Source of the DNA: Triplophysa rosa
Taxonomy: Eukaryota; Chordata; Actinopteri; Cypriniformes; Nemacheilidae
NCBI RefSeq assembly: GCF_024868665.1
Contig: NW_026634127.1
Location: forward strand, 24,481-88,480
Direction of reading: 5' to 3'
DNA length: 64,000 bases
Below, piece by piece: positions 10,231 through 21,959 of the stretch. Below the pieces are notes generated by a model. That model did no database searches. It was not told where the DNA came from and saw nothing but the letters and a program-made list of their open reading frames with translations. The translations under genes and the position numbers were made by a program. Each line of letters opens with the position of its first letter. The stretch's first letter is position 1.

Positions 10231-11315
10231 GGTCGACAACTGGATTGGGCGTATGCCTGCGAAAGCGACTTCTCCCCACTCCAGGTGAGTCTAGCGTGCT
10301 ATTTAGCCTCCCTACTTCCCCCCTTAGGGTGAAGTATAGGCATTCCATCCATCACTAAGCTGGAAATTATGGTAACAAACCGGGCAGAGCGGTTTGTTGG
10401 AACCAAGTTCAGTACTGGTAGAGTCGCCCCTGCTCAGGTGGACCCCTATACTAGGACTGTTGCCCCATACGTAGTGACTCCCCTGCAGGGTCGCCCTGTA
10501 TGTTGAATTCCTCACTCCTGGTTCCCCTTTCGGTGAGCCTGTGACCTCCCCTCCGGTGGTTTACCCCACCTGGGTTCTGTCCCTCATTCGGGCTGACACA
10601 AATTCTCACATGTTGTTCTCCCCACATGTTGTTTCCACATGTAACCTCCCCGTGTGGTAGGATGTGGCCTCCGTAACACACTATTCAATGAGGAGAGCAG
10701 TGTTTCCCCAGTGTTCTTACGGCTCCGGACGGCGTCTCGCTAATAGAGACGAACGCCACCGCCCGTGATGGCCGTCAGTACAAGCTTCTCAGTATGCTAC
10801 TAGTACTGATCCCACTGGAAGATTACGTCTCGCAGTAGCGCTCAATTGTGACTCGCTAGTCCAGTCAGTGTCGCTACGCTTGGGGTCGTGATACGGCTCA
10901 GCACCGCGGCGTGTAAAGATAGGTCCCCAGTTTGTCTCTCAACACAACGTCGAGAGACCGATTGAAGGGGAATGTCTCAGTTACGACTGTAACCTCCATT
11001 CCCTGATGGAAGGAACAAGATGTTGTGTCTTCATGCCACGAGGTTTTCGCCGACCCGCTGCAGCGACCGGGAGATGTCTCTCAGGTTCCTCAGCCCAAAG
11101 GGTGAGTGAATGACCGCCGCCGCCTCCCTTTTATACCCGTATGCACGGGGCGGGGACTGGCGTGCGTGTGCCATTCGCCAAAGTCAATTGGAGTTTAAAA
11201 TTCCTCTCAGAGATGATAGATTCTCAAGATCAAACCCCAGTCTGTCTCTCAACACAACGTCTCATTCCCTCCATCAGGGAACGGAGGTTACAGTCGTAAC
11301 CGAGACGTTTTAATG
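10231..11315 (+). repeat. 3' noncoding and inverted repeat region of the DIRS1-type element
   Basis: The segments 'ctctcaacacaacgtc' at about 10936 and 11244, and 'ggttacagtcgtaaccgaga' at about 11284 with its mirror 'gttacgactgtaacctcc' at about 10980, form inverted and direct repeats typical of DIRS termini, which transpose through circular intermediates. 'Tccctgatggaaggaacaag' and 'tccctccatcagggaacgg' are further short palindromes. The plus-strand frame at 11110-11313 is not coding. Confidence 0.7.
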
Positions 11316-12585
11316 TGTTGCCTCCTATCATGTAATAATGAATTTATCACATTGAATTTCACTGTTTCACAGTACATGTGGTTAAGTACTGAAGGCCGAA
11401 AGGTACTTCCTTTGCGCCTCCTGGCGGAAGTTTGTGCTGTGTATTATAGGAAATAATCAGACTAATAAAACATTCATGTAAAAATAAAAGAGGTGTTCTC
11501 ATGTCATGTAAACATGTTACTGCAGTTAAGTCCTTACTCTGATCAGTAGAAATAATGCGCGTGAAAACGTAGTCACTCGTTACTCGATTTAAAAGTCTTT
11601 ACACGGGTCAGGGTGAAATGCTTTGCCTAGCTGCTCATGTTGGATCTTTTGGTGTGTGTAGATCTTGTCCCCTGCACTTTTTTAGACCCACTGCCGATAT
11701 TTCCGCCTGTGTTCTCTGAGATTTTGAGACATCCAGCCAATCACAAACCGTATCATCTCTAGGGCGCGTACGTCTGCCAAGAGCTTGAAATCTACGGTTG
11801 TGCTCGTGTGATTTCTTTCATTCACTTCTTTGCTCTTTTAGCAGTTTGGGGTTAAATGCGCCCCAGAAAAAGCAGCGGACGATTATGCCCTTTTTTCAAA
11901 CACACACTGTAAGTATATGACGTGATGTTAAGAACTGCGCATGATCCAGTGTGTGTTATTCTTTCCTACTCGGAAGTCACTTTAGATGAAAGTGTCTGCT
12001 AAATGAGGAAATGTAACTGATCAATTGGTTTTGTTGCGTCGCCGGCGTCCGGAATGGAATTTCTCTTTCCCAATGAAGAAAAGTTGTTTTGCGCCGAATA
12101 TGTGTCATATATTATCATACTTCATCAGATTTAATACTTCATGGTCTTACCTGTTGGGAAGGCAGGCTGTCACGTCACTGACAGAGAAAGGGGAGGACAG
12201 TGACTGTATACAAGTCAGATTTGTCAGAAAAAGAGAATGACCTGTTTTAAGGCAGTGTTTCCCTAACTATGACTACCTGCCAATGTTATAAGGAATTAAC
12301 AGCACTATAACATGCGCGTCCTTTAAGTACTTTCACCAGTTACATGAGAAATAGTATCATATCATGCAACACTAGAAGACAGATCCCAATTTTTTAAAAC
12401 TCAAAAAATGTTATGAATAAATGAAACACATTTAGTCATGTCTGAATGCTAACATAATACATCAGTGGTCACACAGGCTTCACAAATCTCCAGTTTGAAT
12501 CACATTGGTTGTGGCGCGTCTTGTGACCACAAGCCAGTGTGCGTTTAGTTGTGTTATGTATGGTTTCACTTCAGAAGACATTTAT
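11316..12585. other. Mostly unrecognised; L2-type 3' tail at about 11978-12016
   Basis: The only identifiable piece is 'gtcactttagatgaaagtgtctgctaaatgaggaaatgtaa', split here as a description of the widespread 'cttt.gataaaagcgtctgc' motif, the 3' tail of fish L2-like LINEs, on the plus strand. The 71-codon frame at 12025-12240 has no recognisable family. Around 12250, 'cagtgtttccctaac' could be a hAT terminus. Confidence 0.4.
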
Positions 12586-14402
12586 TAAGGGTTCCTACAC
12601 ATTTTTTTCATTTCAAAATTCCATACTTTTCGTCTCAAACATACAGACTTCCCTGAAGATTATTCAGACCATATTCAACATGTAAAAAATTGGTTTTAAG
12701 AATCGAACTGTTCAACTTTGACTCTTCAACTGACCAACTTTATGGAGATGCAGATTTCATTTTCCAACAGGACTTGGCACCTGCACACAGTGCCAAAGCT
12801 ACCAGTACCTGGTTTAAGGACCATGGTATCCCTGTTCCTAATTGGCCAGCAAACTCATCTGACCTTAACCCCATAGAAAATCTACAGGGTATTGTGAAGA
12901 GGAAGATGCGATATGCCAGACACAACAATACAGAAGAGCTGAAGGCCACTATCAGAGCAACCTGGACTCTCATAACACCTGAGCAGTACCACAGACTGAT
13001 CAACTCCATGCCACGCCGCATTGCTGCATTAATTCAGGCAAAATGAGCCCCAACTAAGTATTGAGTGTTGTACATGCTCATACTTTTCATGTTCATACTT
13101 TTCAGATGGCCAAGTTTTCTAAAAATCCTTTCTTTGTATTGGTCTTAAGTAATATTCTAATTTTCTGAGATACTGAATTTGGGATTTTCATTAGTTGTCA
13201 GTTATAATCATCAAATTAAAAGAAATAAACATTTGAAATATATAAGTCTGTGTGTAATGAATGAATATAATATACAAGTTTCACTTTTTGAATAGAATTA
13301 GTGAAATAAATCAACTTTTTGATGATATTCTAATTATATGACCAGCACCTGTATATTATAATATTTTGCTGAATAATCAGTGGACTGTTACAGCTATACA
13401 TCGTACAAATGAATTAACACCAAACCAAGACATGTTCAATGCACAACATTTTATAATTGGAAAGTGCAATGTTAATAATTTGTCAAATTAAATAACTGTA
13501 AACCTTCAACCCACAGCAACAAAAGGCTTCTTTCAAAATTTGACAACATTCTATACGGGGCCGTAGTTTGTCCCAAACAAAAAAAGATTTTCTTGAGCAA
13601 CATATGTGCATTTGAGATCAATTGAGTGCAAATTAGATAACGATAGCTAAAGCCATGTCTGTCTTTTTATGTTTATCAGTGATGAGTAAATTGATATTTT
13701 TATACAAATATTATCAGACTGAAATACAATCAATCTTTCAAGAGCATTTGGGTTCATGACAAATGTAAGCGCTATTCCTTTGACATTTTCTGCAGCTACG
13801 GACATAGACCTCAAATTACAAAAGTTCCAGACACTTGTTTTTTTTTTTATAAAAAACTGTTATAATAATATAGAAAGAGAATTAAAGAACAATAATTCAT
13901 TGATGCATTAGAAATATTTGCAAATAATATTGTTGTTTTAATTGGCTAACCACAACCTATAAACGCACCTGAGTCAAAGCCATGCAGTTTAGAATGAACT
14001 GATGAAGATCTGCTCATGTTTTTGTCTCGTTTCAACATTTTGTAGTTTGCATTATTGGATATTACAATCGGCTGTTTAGTCAGGTTTGTTTTTAAATGTT
14101 GGCACGTTTAAATTGGGAGTGCAAACTACTGAGGGCTCTGGAAAGAGGGAGAAAGCAATCGGTCCGTTTTGCTGCAGCTCCATGCGTTACTAGTAACTTC
14201 TGGCAGATTTGGCCTAGCGCCGATCTTTTGGCAGCGCTCGAAACATGCTCCTAACTTCATAAAAATATATTTATCTACAGAAATTCCTAATTTTATATTT
14301 TAGAAAAACGGATAGGGCAATAGTCTGGAAACTTCATACTCATCCAGACCTGGAAAACAATCAAATAAAAATCCATACTTTTCCAAAACGCGTAGGAATC
14401 CT
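12586..14402. mobile_element. Possible hAT-like element with 'gggttcctac' ends, containing a Tc1 fragment
   Basis: The left end, aagggttcctacacattttt with ccatacttttcg following, is mirrored at the right by ccatacttttccaaaacgcg followed by taggaatcc. The subterminal parts ('catactcatccagacctgga') fit the same inverted repeat. No transposase is seen and a clear 8-bp duplication is not visible, so the class is inferred. A Tc1 fragment (12690-13356) lies within it. Confidence 0.45.
12690..13356 (+). pseudogene. Tc1-like transposase, C-terminal half, with 3' terminal repeat
   Basis: The frame ending at 13046 encodes FIFQQDLAPAHSAKATSTWF with the second catalytic aspartate, and WPANSSDLNPIENLQGIVKRK with the catalytic glutamate, ending PRRIAALIQAK before the stop. 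The N-terminal DNA-binding domain and the first aspartate are missing; homology begins at about 12735. The 3' noncoding region runs to 'gaccagcacctgta' at about 13356, the terminal repeat of a known fish Tc1 group. This is a 5'-truncated copy. Confidence 0.85.
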
Positions 14403-14403
14403 G

Positions 14404-15415
14404 TCTCTTATCCCCTGGACTTTGGATTTCCACCCCTGGTGGATTACTTTAATGATGGATGAATGTGCTTTATTAGACCCTATCTAATGCCATGATTTGA
14501 TTGTTGTTACTCCAATTGTGTTCAGCTGAAGAAAGGAAACCGTACACCTCGGATGACTTGAGGGGAGTAAATGATGGGCTAAATGTCATTTCTGGGTGAA
14601 CTGTTCCTTCAAATGTCTTATTACTCTTGAGAAAACATGAAATACAAGACACGAAATCTTAAATAACGACTAGTGAAGATATTTACGTAGTTCATCTTAA
14701 TTTAATCATTATGAGTGCTTAACACCAAGAGTAACATTCACCTGAGTTAACATATGAAAAGTGTATAGCTTTGGTTGACAGATTGATAAAAATCCCTCTC
14801 TTAAGCAGTTTAAGGCATTTGGATTTGAACCAATGAACTGGCTGAAAAAACGTTCCTGATAAATTAAAATGACTGCTTAAGACTACAGCGACTAAGAAAA
14901 CGGACACGTTCAGCATGTGTTTACTGTAACTTAAAAGTGAACTGTATAGAAATACAAGGAAAAAACAAAGCACGTTATAGACCATATACAGAATATAAAA
15001 ATGGAAACGTTTAAGACGTAATGCGTAATTCATACATCCACAAAACAAAGATCAATTTGCAGTTATTTTATACTTAGAAAAAATATAACTTATGTACAAA
15101 AAAGCTAACTGTATCAAATATTGTATTTTTTTACTGCAATTAATGCACAAAATCTGATGGCTTGTGAGTACACTATTCAAGATTAAAAAAGACAATTATG
15201 CTATCACGCTCCCACAGTTTTGAACCTTTCTGCGTTCATGTTGTTAAGTTTCAACTCAATATATGATACACGTTCAGTTTAGAAAGGACAATATACAATA
15301 TACATGGAAGGGAAGAGGAGGGCAAACACCTCTCACGCTCTCTGAGGAATGCTCACGGGCCATTCCCATGCATTCACATCCCAGTCACGTGTCACTAACT
15401 TCCGCTCAATGTTCA
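14404..15415 (-). other. Probable Sp1 3' UTR and downstream sequence
   Basis: This stretch follows the Sp1 stop codon on the minus strand and has no recognisable coding sequence or repeat over most of its length. The 109-codon frame at 14719-15048 has no family resemblance. A possible AATAAA on the minus strand reads as tttatt near 14469-14474. A piece at about 14540-14620 resembles the end of the common fish repeat that carries a 'gggtgaact' terminus. That the UTR runs this far is inference. Confidence 0.4.
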
Positions 15416-15717
15416 TTAATAGCCATTGCTATTTAGGTTAATGGAGTGAAGACCCGCGACTTGCATGACATTGATGCTCCCTGGCGGAAAGCCCTCTGAA
15501 GACAGCGCGTCCATGGTTAAGAGCGTCTGTTGCTGGCCGGACATGTCGTTGGTATCGCAGCCATCTGCGCTGCTGGCTGCGGTGGAGACGGTACTGTCAG
15601 CGATATTCACAGCCCCAGATGAACTTTTCTTATTCAGATGAGTCTTGATGTGCTTGGACAGGTGGTCACTACGCATGAAACGCTTGGGACACTCCGGGCA
15701 CGAGAACTTCTTTTCAC
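15416..15717 (-). CDS. sp1: Sp1 terminal coding exon: zinc finger 3 and C-terminal domain
   Basis: The acceptor is ttttcag before 15717; the exon enters in phase 1 and reaches TAA at 15416-15418. It encodes finger 3 (C522, C525, H538, H542; contacts R, H, K), followed by a Ser/Ala-rich stretch and the C-terminal block SINVMQVAGLHSINLNSNGY. That ending matches the Sp1 domain D ending (GINVMQVADLQSI...GNGF) and not the different tails of Sp3 and Sp4, so it decides the paralogue. The open frame upstream to 15979 is intronic. Summed over four exons the visible protein is 615 residues, shorter than human Sp1 (785), partly because the N-terminal exons are missing. Confidence 0.94.
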
Positions 15718-16039
15718 CTGAAAACAGTTCATACTGATTAGAAATGCATACAGTAGTAGGGGTGGAACAAAACTCTACAGCTGAGCGGTTGACTGAGTTT
15801 AGTGATTCCCTACAATTTTCGTTTAGTTTCATCAGGAATACAGCATAGTTTCCATAAAAAGAAAATACAGTGTCCACACAGGCTAGTTTTTGCACAGACA
15901 CCAGAAGATGGTGTGACAGTGACAGTGAATGATTGACATGATGGCAGTGGCAAAGGCGCAAGAGAATGTTTGTAAACACTAATTCCTTTGCTTATTGTGA
16001 GATTACCTTTGTTTTATTGATGTGTTTTATCAATAAAAA
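15718..16039 (-). other. Sp1 last intron, 3' part
   Basis: Intron sequence just upstream of the terminal Sp1 exon on the minus strand. It keeps an open frame to 15979, but the translation shows no Sp1 similarity. Nothing else is recognised. Confidence 0.5.
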
Positions 16040-16220
16040 ATAATTTTTAATTCAATTCAAATTTATTTATAGCGCTTTTTTCAACGTTGCATTGTTTCAA
16101 AGCAGCTTAACAGGAAAAGAAAGCACAAAAAGAGGGAGGAAGATGAAGTGTATAAAATATAAAATCCAGACGACCATCCTAAGGAATTTGCAGAAATGAA
16201 AGCTAATCTAATAACAGCAA
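16040..16220. repeat. Short interspersed repeat, 'ttcaattcaaatttattta' family
   Basis: It begins aattcaattcaaatttattt, then 'agcgcttttttcaa' and 'gtttcaaagcagctt'. The same motif order occurs at 53301-53370. This is a very common noncoding repeat in cyprinids; I cannot name its class from sequence alone. Confidence 0.55.
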
Positions 16221-16309
16221 TCTCCCTGTGAGCACGCCAATATAAACCACAAGCTAAGAACTCCTTTTTAAGTTAGGAGAACATTTAAAGATCTTTTAGT
16301 AGTGTTATA

Positions 16310-16960
16310 ATTACAGTTGGGTATCGTTTGAATCTTATCGATTCCATGTATCGGTTTTGATTCTTATTCATTCTAATGAATTCATTTCCATTCCACAGTT
16401 GAAGTAAAACATTTATATATCAGCCTGTATGGTCATTTAGCCTGCTTATTGACTGGTTTACAAAATATATATATATGCATAAGCACTGTTTTGTGTACAT
16501 ATACTGTATACATAGCAAGCATGTTTTGTCTGATTCATTACAATCTGTATTAGAAGAGTTGAACTACATCATGGTTAAACTGTAGTTACTATAATGAAAC
16601 TCTGGTCAATTTGTGGTTCCTGTGCTTTATCACAAGTTAACACATGCACATTTCTGAAAATATGCACATAGGAATTGATGAGAGGAACGGATTTCAAGGA
16701 ATTAATTTCACGTATCTGATTCCTAACCTCTCGATTCTGAATTGGAATTGTTTTTCCCAACCCAACACTCCTGGGTGTTAAAAAATCCTGGGTTCTTTTT
16801 TCTATTTTTTGTGGGTTATTTTGTCAGTCTTGGGTAGTTTTGGGGTAGTTCTTTGTAATCCAACCGTTGGGTTATTTTCTGGGTCACTTTCACTTAGGGT
16901 TGAATTAATGCACCCCCTTTCCCATTGGGCCGAATTAACCCAGCTCCTTCGGTCAAATCA
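16310..16960. repeat. Two adjacent MITE-like repeats
   Basis: At 16315-16763 an element starts cagttgggtatcgtttgaat and ends gaattgtttttcccaaccc, an imperfect inverted repeat with an AT-rich centre. From 16765 to about 16955, words such as 'cctgggtgtt', 'tgggttatttt' and 'aacccagct' recur in both orientations, as in the fish MITE built on 'tgggttaa'. Neither has coding capacity. Confidence 0.45.
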
Positions 16961-17149
16961 ATTAATTTTCATTGCCTGGCCATTTCTCCTGCATAATGTT
17001 CAAAATATTACAGTTATTGTCACAAACTACATCACAAAATACGTCAAATTCTAAGGTAAATTACTAAGTAATATTCACAAAAGTTGTATGCGGAAAGTCT
17101 GCTGGCATTAAGAATAGTTGGTCTGTGCTTTCCTAACATTTACCTTAAG

Positions 17150-17295
17150 AAATATCAGCATATCCACGTTTACCAAGTTTGCAGAAAAAACAGTGGCCCC
17201 TATTTTTCAAAACATGTACTGCGATGCCTCAAGCGACTTGAATCATCACATATTATAATGGATGTTCAAAGGGCTCACTGTGAATCGTTACATCC
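17150..17295. repeat. Partial copy of the 'tagggatgtaacg' hAT MITE
   Basis: The right part, 'ggctcac.gtgaatcgttacatcccta', matches the right end of the complete copy at 52706-52926. The left end is missing or diverged. The rest of 16961-17734 shows nothing I recognise. Confidence 0.5.
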
Positions 17296-18704
17296 CTACT
17301 GTGACATGCAATCTTTTTCACTAAATGGTTTGAATATGTCAGTTATATGAATTCAATTATATCTGGCCTTCAAAGTCACAAGATCTTAATCCAACTGAAC
17401 ACCTGTGGGAGATTTAAGACTACTGTTGTCTAACAGGTTATTCATCATTTTCAATTTACCAAATTAAACTTACCTGGTGGCATTTTCTGCCCCATGACAA
17501 AGACATTTTACGTTTGTGTTTCCTTTCATTTGTCACATGTTTGTATGTCTAACTGATAATCAGACTTTAATGAACTCTTAGTGCTGTTTTTTTACCAACA
17601 GACGCTGCATTTTATTCTTTAAACTGTATTCATTTACTTACATTTGTTTTCTATGTTTTCAAAATGTATTTAATTTCACAAGATTTCAAACAGCTTTACC
17701 CTGCGGCAGAGAGAAAACTGTTGAAAAGTTGGGGTACACAAGTGAGGGAAATAAGTATTTGATCCCCTACCAACCAGCGAGAATTCTGGCTCCACAGATT
17801 GGTTATGTGCCTATATAGTATGGACCCGCAGATTAGTCCTGTCACTTTAAGAAAGTACTCCTAAGTCAGCTTGTTATGTATATAAAAGATGCCTGCCAAC
17901 AGAATCTGTATCTTCCATTTCAACCTCTCCACCACCATGCTCAAGACCAAACAGGTTTTAAAGGATGTCAGCGACAAGATTGGAGACCTGCACAAACCTT
18001 GAATAGGCTACAGACAGAAGCTTGGTGAGGACACAACTGTTGGTGCCATTATTTGGAAATAGAAGAAATACAAAATAACTATCAATTGCCCTTGTTCTGG
18101 AGCTCCCTGCAAGATTTCTCGAATGGAGTAAAGATGATCATGAGAAAAGTTAAAGGTCAGCCAAGAACTACACGGAAGAAGCGTGTTCATGATTTTAAGA
18201 CAGTTGGGACCACAGTTAGCAAGCAAACCATTGGTAACACGCTAAGCCACAATAGATTGAAATCCTGAAGCACCCGCAAGGTCCTCCTGCACAAGAAGGC
18301 CCGCCTGGCTCATCTGAAGTTTGACAATGAACATCAACATGATTCAGAAAAGGCTTTGGAGAAAGTGCTGTGAGACCAAATTGACTCCTGTGTTTGGGGG
18401 GAGAGAAATGCTGACTATGACCCCAAGAACACCATCCCTACAGAGAAGCACAGTGTTGGAAACATTATGCTTTAGGGCTTTTTATCTCTGCTACGGGTAC
18501 AGGATGACTTCACCGCATTGAGGGACTGAGGGACGGGCCAGTGTACCATAAAATCTTGGACGAGAACCTCCTCCCCTTAACTAGATCACTGAAGATGGGT
18601 CGTGGATGTGCCTTTAACATGACAAAGATCCAACACATATTGCCAAGACAACCAAAGAGTGGCTTAAGGAGAAGCACATTAAATGTCCTAGCCAGTCTCT
18701 AGAC

Positions 18705-20058
18705 CAGGGGTGTCAAACTTGTAACTGTAAGACTATATAAATGTATCCACTCTTTTATCACACTGCATAATTACATCTGCATTTAATTACTCCTTTTGGT
18801 AATAACTCAATTAATACCTAGTTTTGACAGTAAAAGACCAGTAAAATAAAGTGTATTCAAGTGTACAACTATTGTACAGTTTATTAAAAAAAATAAATGA
18901 TATGTTTCTGTATAAACACATAGTCGGTCTGCATAACTTGCTCACATATATTCAGCATACACTGCTTTAAAAATGTACCTTCTGAAAAACACTTGGTAAC
19001 TCGGGCGATTTCTTCAGCCACAATAAAGCTGGCTTTCACGGCTGCATCACTTTTTGCAGAAGCATTTGCAAACAAATTCTGCCAAAAACGTAAGTTTTTT
19101 TCAAGTCTTGTACCTTTTGTTGCTTTTCTAGGTGGCTAAGGTTACTTTGCTCCGTGTTTGGTTTCGAAGTGCCGACGTAAATTGTACTGTATTCTTTGAG
19201 CACAGCCACCCCTGTTGAAAAAAACAGTATATGCTGGGTTAGGTATGTTTTGATGCTGGTTGGACCATCTTAAACCAGCTATGGACCAGCACATAAAGAC
19301 ACACCTAACCGCTTGTTTCCATTAGAACATATTTGCCCTCAAAGCCTCCCCTCGCATCAATTTTTCTTTGTTTGACACAATGTGTCTAATTAATTTATAT
19401 CATATCACTCACTTATTACACCGCTCGTTGGAATGCTTGATTCTGATTGGCCAGTCGCGACATTTGCAGGTTCGTTATTCCCAGATAACCTCTCAAAACT
19501 AATAACACAGGGTAAACCGACGCAACAAATCATTTTGACAGGTTTTTTTGACAAATTAAATATAAAATGTCTTTTAAAAAACATATATGACTATATTTAC
19601 AAATTATTAAACCAAATTGAATGTTCGTGACATTTGAACTTGTTTCTTACCTTAAAACCGAAAGTAAACAGCTTTCCTGTTAGGTCTGCATCAGTAAAAA
19701 TGAGCTAATAAAATATTTCAAATTCACATTTCATGTCAAGTTTCTTTCTCATGTGGCAAGTATCCCGCGTAATAAGCGGATAATGTACAAGCAGCGCTGG
19801 TTATCGCGAAATAAGCCCCTCCAGTGTGAAACAAGAAACAACCTGACGCACTGGAGGGGCTTATTTCTGCGATATATACGGACACTGCCACCTACTGGCT
19901 AGATGTCGTCATCGCGCAGGTAATAAAGTTGAGTTGCATTTTCAGGTCGTGGACATAAAATGTATAATAACACTACAATAATTTGTAAGCTCTCGCGGGC
20001 CACATAAAATGAGGGGGCGGCCGGATTTGGCCCGCGGGCCTTGTATTTGACACATGTG
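18705..20058 (-). mobile_element. hAT (Charlie-like) element with 8-bp target duplication
   Basis: The ends are caggggtgtcaaactt on the left and 'gtatttgacacatgtg' on the right (inverted, diverged at the tips). The duplication CTCTAGAC is exact at 18697-18704 and 20059-20066. A minus-strand frame at 19075-18884 encodes AKSDAAVKASFIVAEEIARVTKCF, a segment found in Charlie-type transposases and the host proteins derived from them. The rest of the gene is lost. It sits inside the Tc1 transposase, so it is the younger insertion. A smaller palindromic repeat is nested at about 19400-19900. Confidence 0.92.
19400..19910. repeat. MITE with a 23-bp hairpin nested in the hAT
   Basis: The segment from 'acaccgctcg' (about 19418) includes 'gcttgattctgattggcc', a motif shared with the palindrome region at 35985-36350. 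At 19804-19828 'cgaaataagcccctccagtg' is mirrored at 19847-19870 by 'cactggaggggcttatttc', an almost perfect stem with a short loop. Boundaries of the whole repeat are approximate. Confidence 0.55.
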
Positions 20059-20769
20059 CTCTAGACCCTAGTCCTATAGAACATCTGTGAAGGAGGTGAA
20101 AACGACAGCCAAGAACCCTTAAAGATTGACAGAGGAGTGGACTAAATGTATCCTGACACATGTGCAAACCTGGCGACCAACTATCAGAAATGTCTGACCT
20201 CTGTGCTTGCCAACAAGAGTTTCTCCACCAAGTACAAAGTTATGTTTTGCTCAGGGATCAAATACTTATTTCACTGACTGAAATGCAAATCAATTTATAA
20301 CATTTATATAAAAAATTTACCCCCTGATTTTTTATATTCTGTCTCTATCAGTTAAAATAAACCTACCACAAACATTATAGACCCTTCATTTCTTTGTAAG
20401 CAGGCAAACTTACAAAATCAGCAGGGGATCAAATGATTATTTCTCTCACCGTAAGTGAGAGGATTCTTAAGCATGTCCAGCGTGCGGGGAAACATTTGTA
20501 CTGTGTGTCATGACAGCAGGTAAGCTATTTCTTATAATGTAATGTTATGTCATCATTTTCTTTTGCATTACTACTTCAGAAATATGAATTGTTATATACA
20601 GCAAACTATTTCAATGTTAATGCAACACAATAGGCATTATGCACAAATGGTTAAAGAGGAGACAGCTTTGAGGGTTGTGCTAACTCTGCTACCTCTGCTC
20701 TGCTAGATCTCGTCCCACATTTACTGCCATAGCAGGGAAATATATACTAAGGGAGTCAGATGAGATCTG

Positions 20770-20890
20770 TTTGGGTAATGACATTCTTACAAATATCTGC
20801 CATTGTGTTCAATAAAACAAAGACATTTATACAGGTTTGGAATAACCTGAAGGTGAGAAAATGATGACAGAATATTCTATCCCTTTAAAA
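20770..20890. repeat. Half-copy of the palindromic 'tttgggtgaact' MITE family
   Basis: The words 'acaaatatct', 'tttatacaggtttggaataa', 'gaaaatgatgacagaat' and 'ctatccctttaaa' are the right half of the family seen at 3640-3920. The rest of 20454-20980 has no feature I can name. Confidence 0.6.
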
Positions 20891-20984
20891 GCAAAAGATC
20901 TACTAGATTTTTCAGCTTTTTATCAAAGGAATTGTGCATCAGACTAATCGATGATCAAAACACTTGTCAGTTGCAGCCCTTATG

Positions 20985-21959
20985 TTCAGTATTTACTTTA
21001 CTTTATTGTTTATTTTTACAGGGACAATGCACAATTAAAAGAAATTGCACCAGAGTTAGCTAATAGCTAATTTACATGTGCTGTCTCTGGGCAGGTAAAC
21101 AAATAAAATAACATACAATATTACATAAACACCACATAGAACATCACAACACATATATATCCAGAAATGTAAAATGAATAAAAACAGTATATAAAAAAAC
21201 ACGGGACTAACAACACAGTCATTAGTGGTTGCAAATTTGTTCTGATAGTAGCCAGTGCTTAAGATTCATTTTAAAAACTGTGTATCTGTCAATGCTTCGG
21301 ATGTTTGTAGGTAAGGAATTCCATAACCTCACTAATCTAACCGAAAACGCTGTTTGACCAAAGGCGGTTTTTCTATACTGCGGTACTAAATCTCCCCTAG
21401 CAGATGCTCTTGTCCTACCGCCAATGCCATTATGGGCCTGGCATCCCCTAAGAGGAGGGGGAGCAAGATTATAGATAATTTTGTACATCAAGCATACATC
21501 ACTGTAAAATACAAAACTTTAAAAAATTTAACTTTGATATGATAATGATAATCCCTTGGTTTTAGTCTAGCACTTTCAGAATTTGTTTATAAAGAGAGTA
21601 CACAGGCTGTGGTCCTGCCTGTGACTAGGTTGTTATACAATATGACAAATGAAAGAGAATCAAAGTATGTACAAAAAGTAGTGCAGCTGATTGAGACAGT
21701 TGGTGCCTGATGTTTTTAAAATTATTTAGATTAAACTGAACATTATTTATAACCCTTCTTACTTGTTTTTTAAAAGACAGGTGTTGGTCAATTATTATTC
21801 CTAAATATTTAACATGTGTCACACACTTGATTGCTTCACCGTTGAATATGATGTCTGGATTCACAGAGTTGTGTTTTCGTGCAGTAAAATACATGCAAAC
21901 TGTCTTGCTTACATTAAGAGACAAACAAGACTTATTTAACCAATTCAAGACTTCGACCA
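20985..21959 (-). pseudogene. L2/CR1-like LINE, 3' part, after the hAT insertion
   Basis: Minus-strand frames 21960-21625 and 21491-21222 continue the reverse transcriptase at 26201-25348. They include VEVLNWLNKSCLSLNVSKT, VKYLGIIIDQHLSF and the C-terminal TAFGQTAFSVRLVRLWNSLP segment. The 3' noncoding end reaches about 20985 near 'acagggacaatgcacaatta'. The two ORFs are separated by frameshifts. An RT with C-terminal motifs of this kind is typical of L2/CR1 non-LTR elements, which copy themselves by target-primed reverse transcription. Confidence 0.85.

Larger units (their letters stand above)
17735..20453 (+). mobile_element. Tc1-like element split by a hAT insertion
   Basis: The left terminal repeat contains gtgagggaaataagtatttg and the right one ends 'ggggatcaaatgattatttctctcaccgta', giving inverted repeats with TA ends. 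The transposase start is ATG at 17937-17939, after 'ttccatttcaacctctccaccacc'. Coding similarity to a fish Tc1 runs through frameshifts to about 18704, stops at the hAT, and resumes at 20067 up to about 20235. Without the 1354-bp insertion and its duplicated 8 bases the element is about 1.36 kb, the expected size. It is defective: several frame breaks, and the original stop region has changed. Confidence 0.9.

Noticed and set aside
12025..12240. 71-residue protein starting MVLLRRRR
   Set aside because: No family resemblance, next to repeat tails, no splice context.
14719..15048. 109-residue hydrophobic protein downstream of Sp1
   Set aside because: AT-rich chance frame in the probable 3' UTR, with no family signature or splice support.
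15718..15979. Open frame upstream of finger 3 as part of the Sp1 protein
   Set aside because: It lies before a clear acceptor and has no Sp1 similarity.
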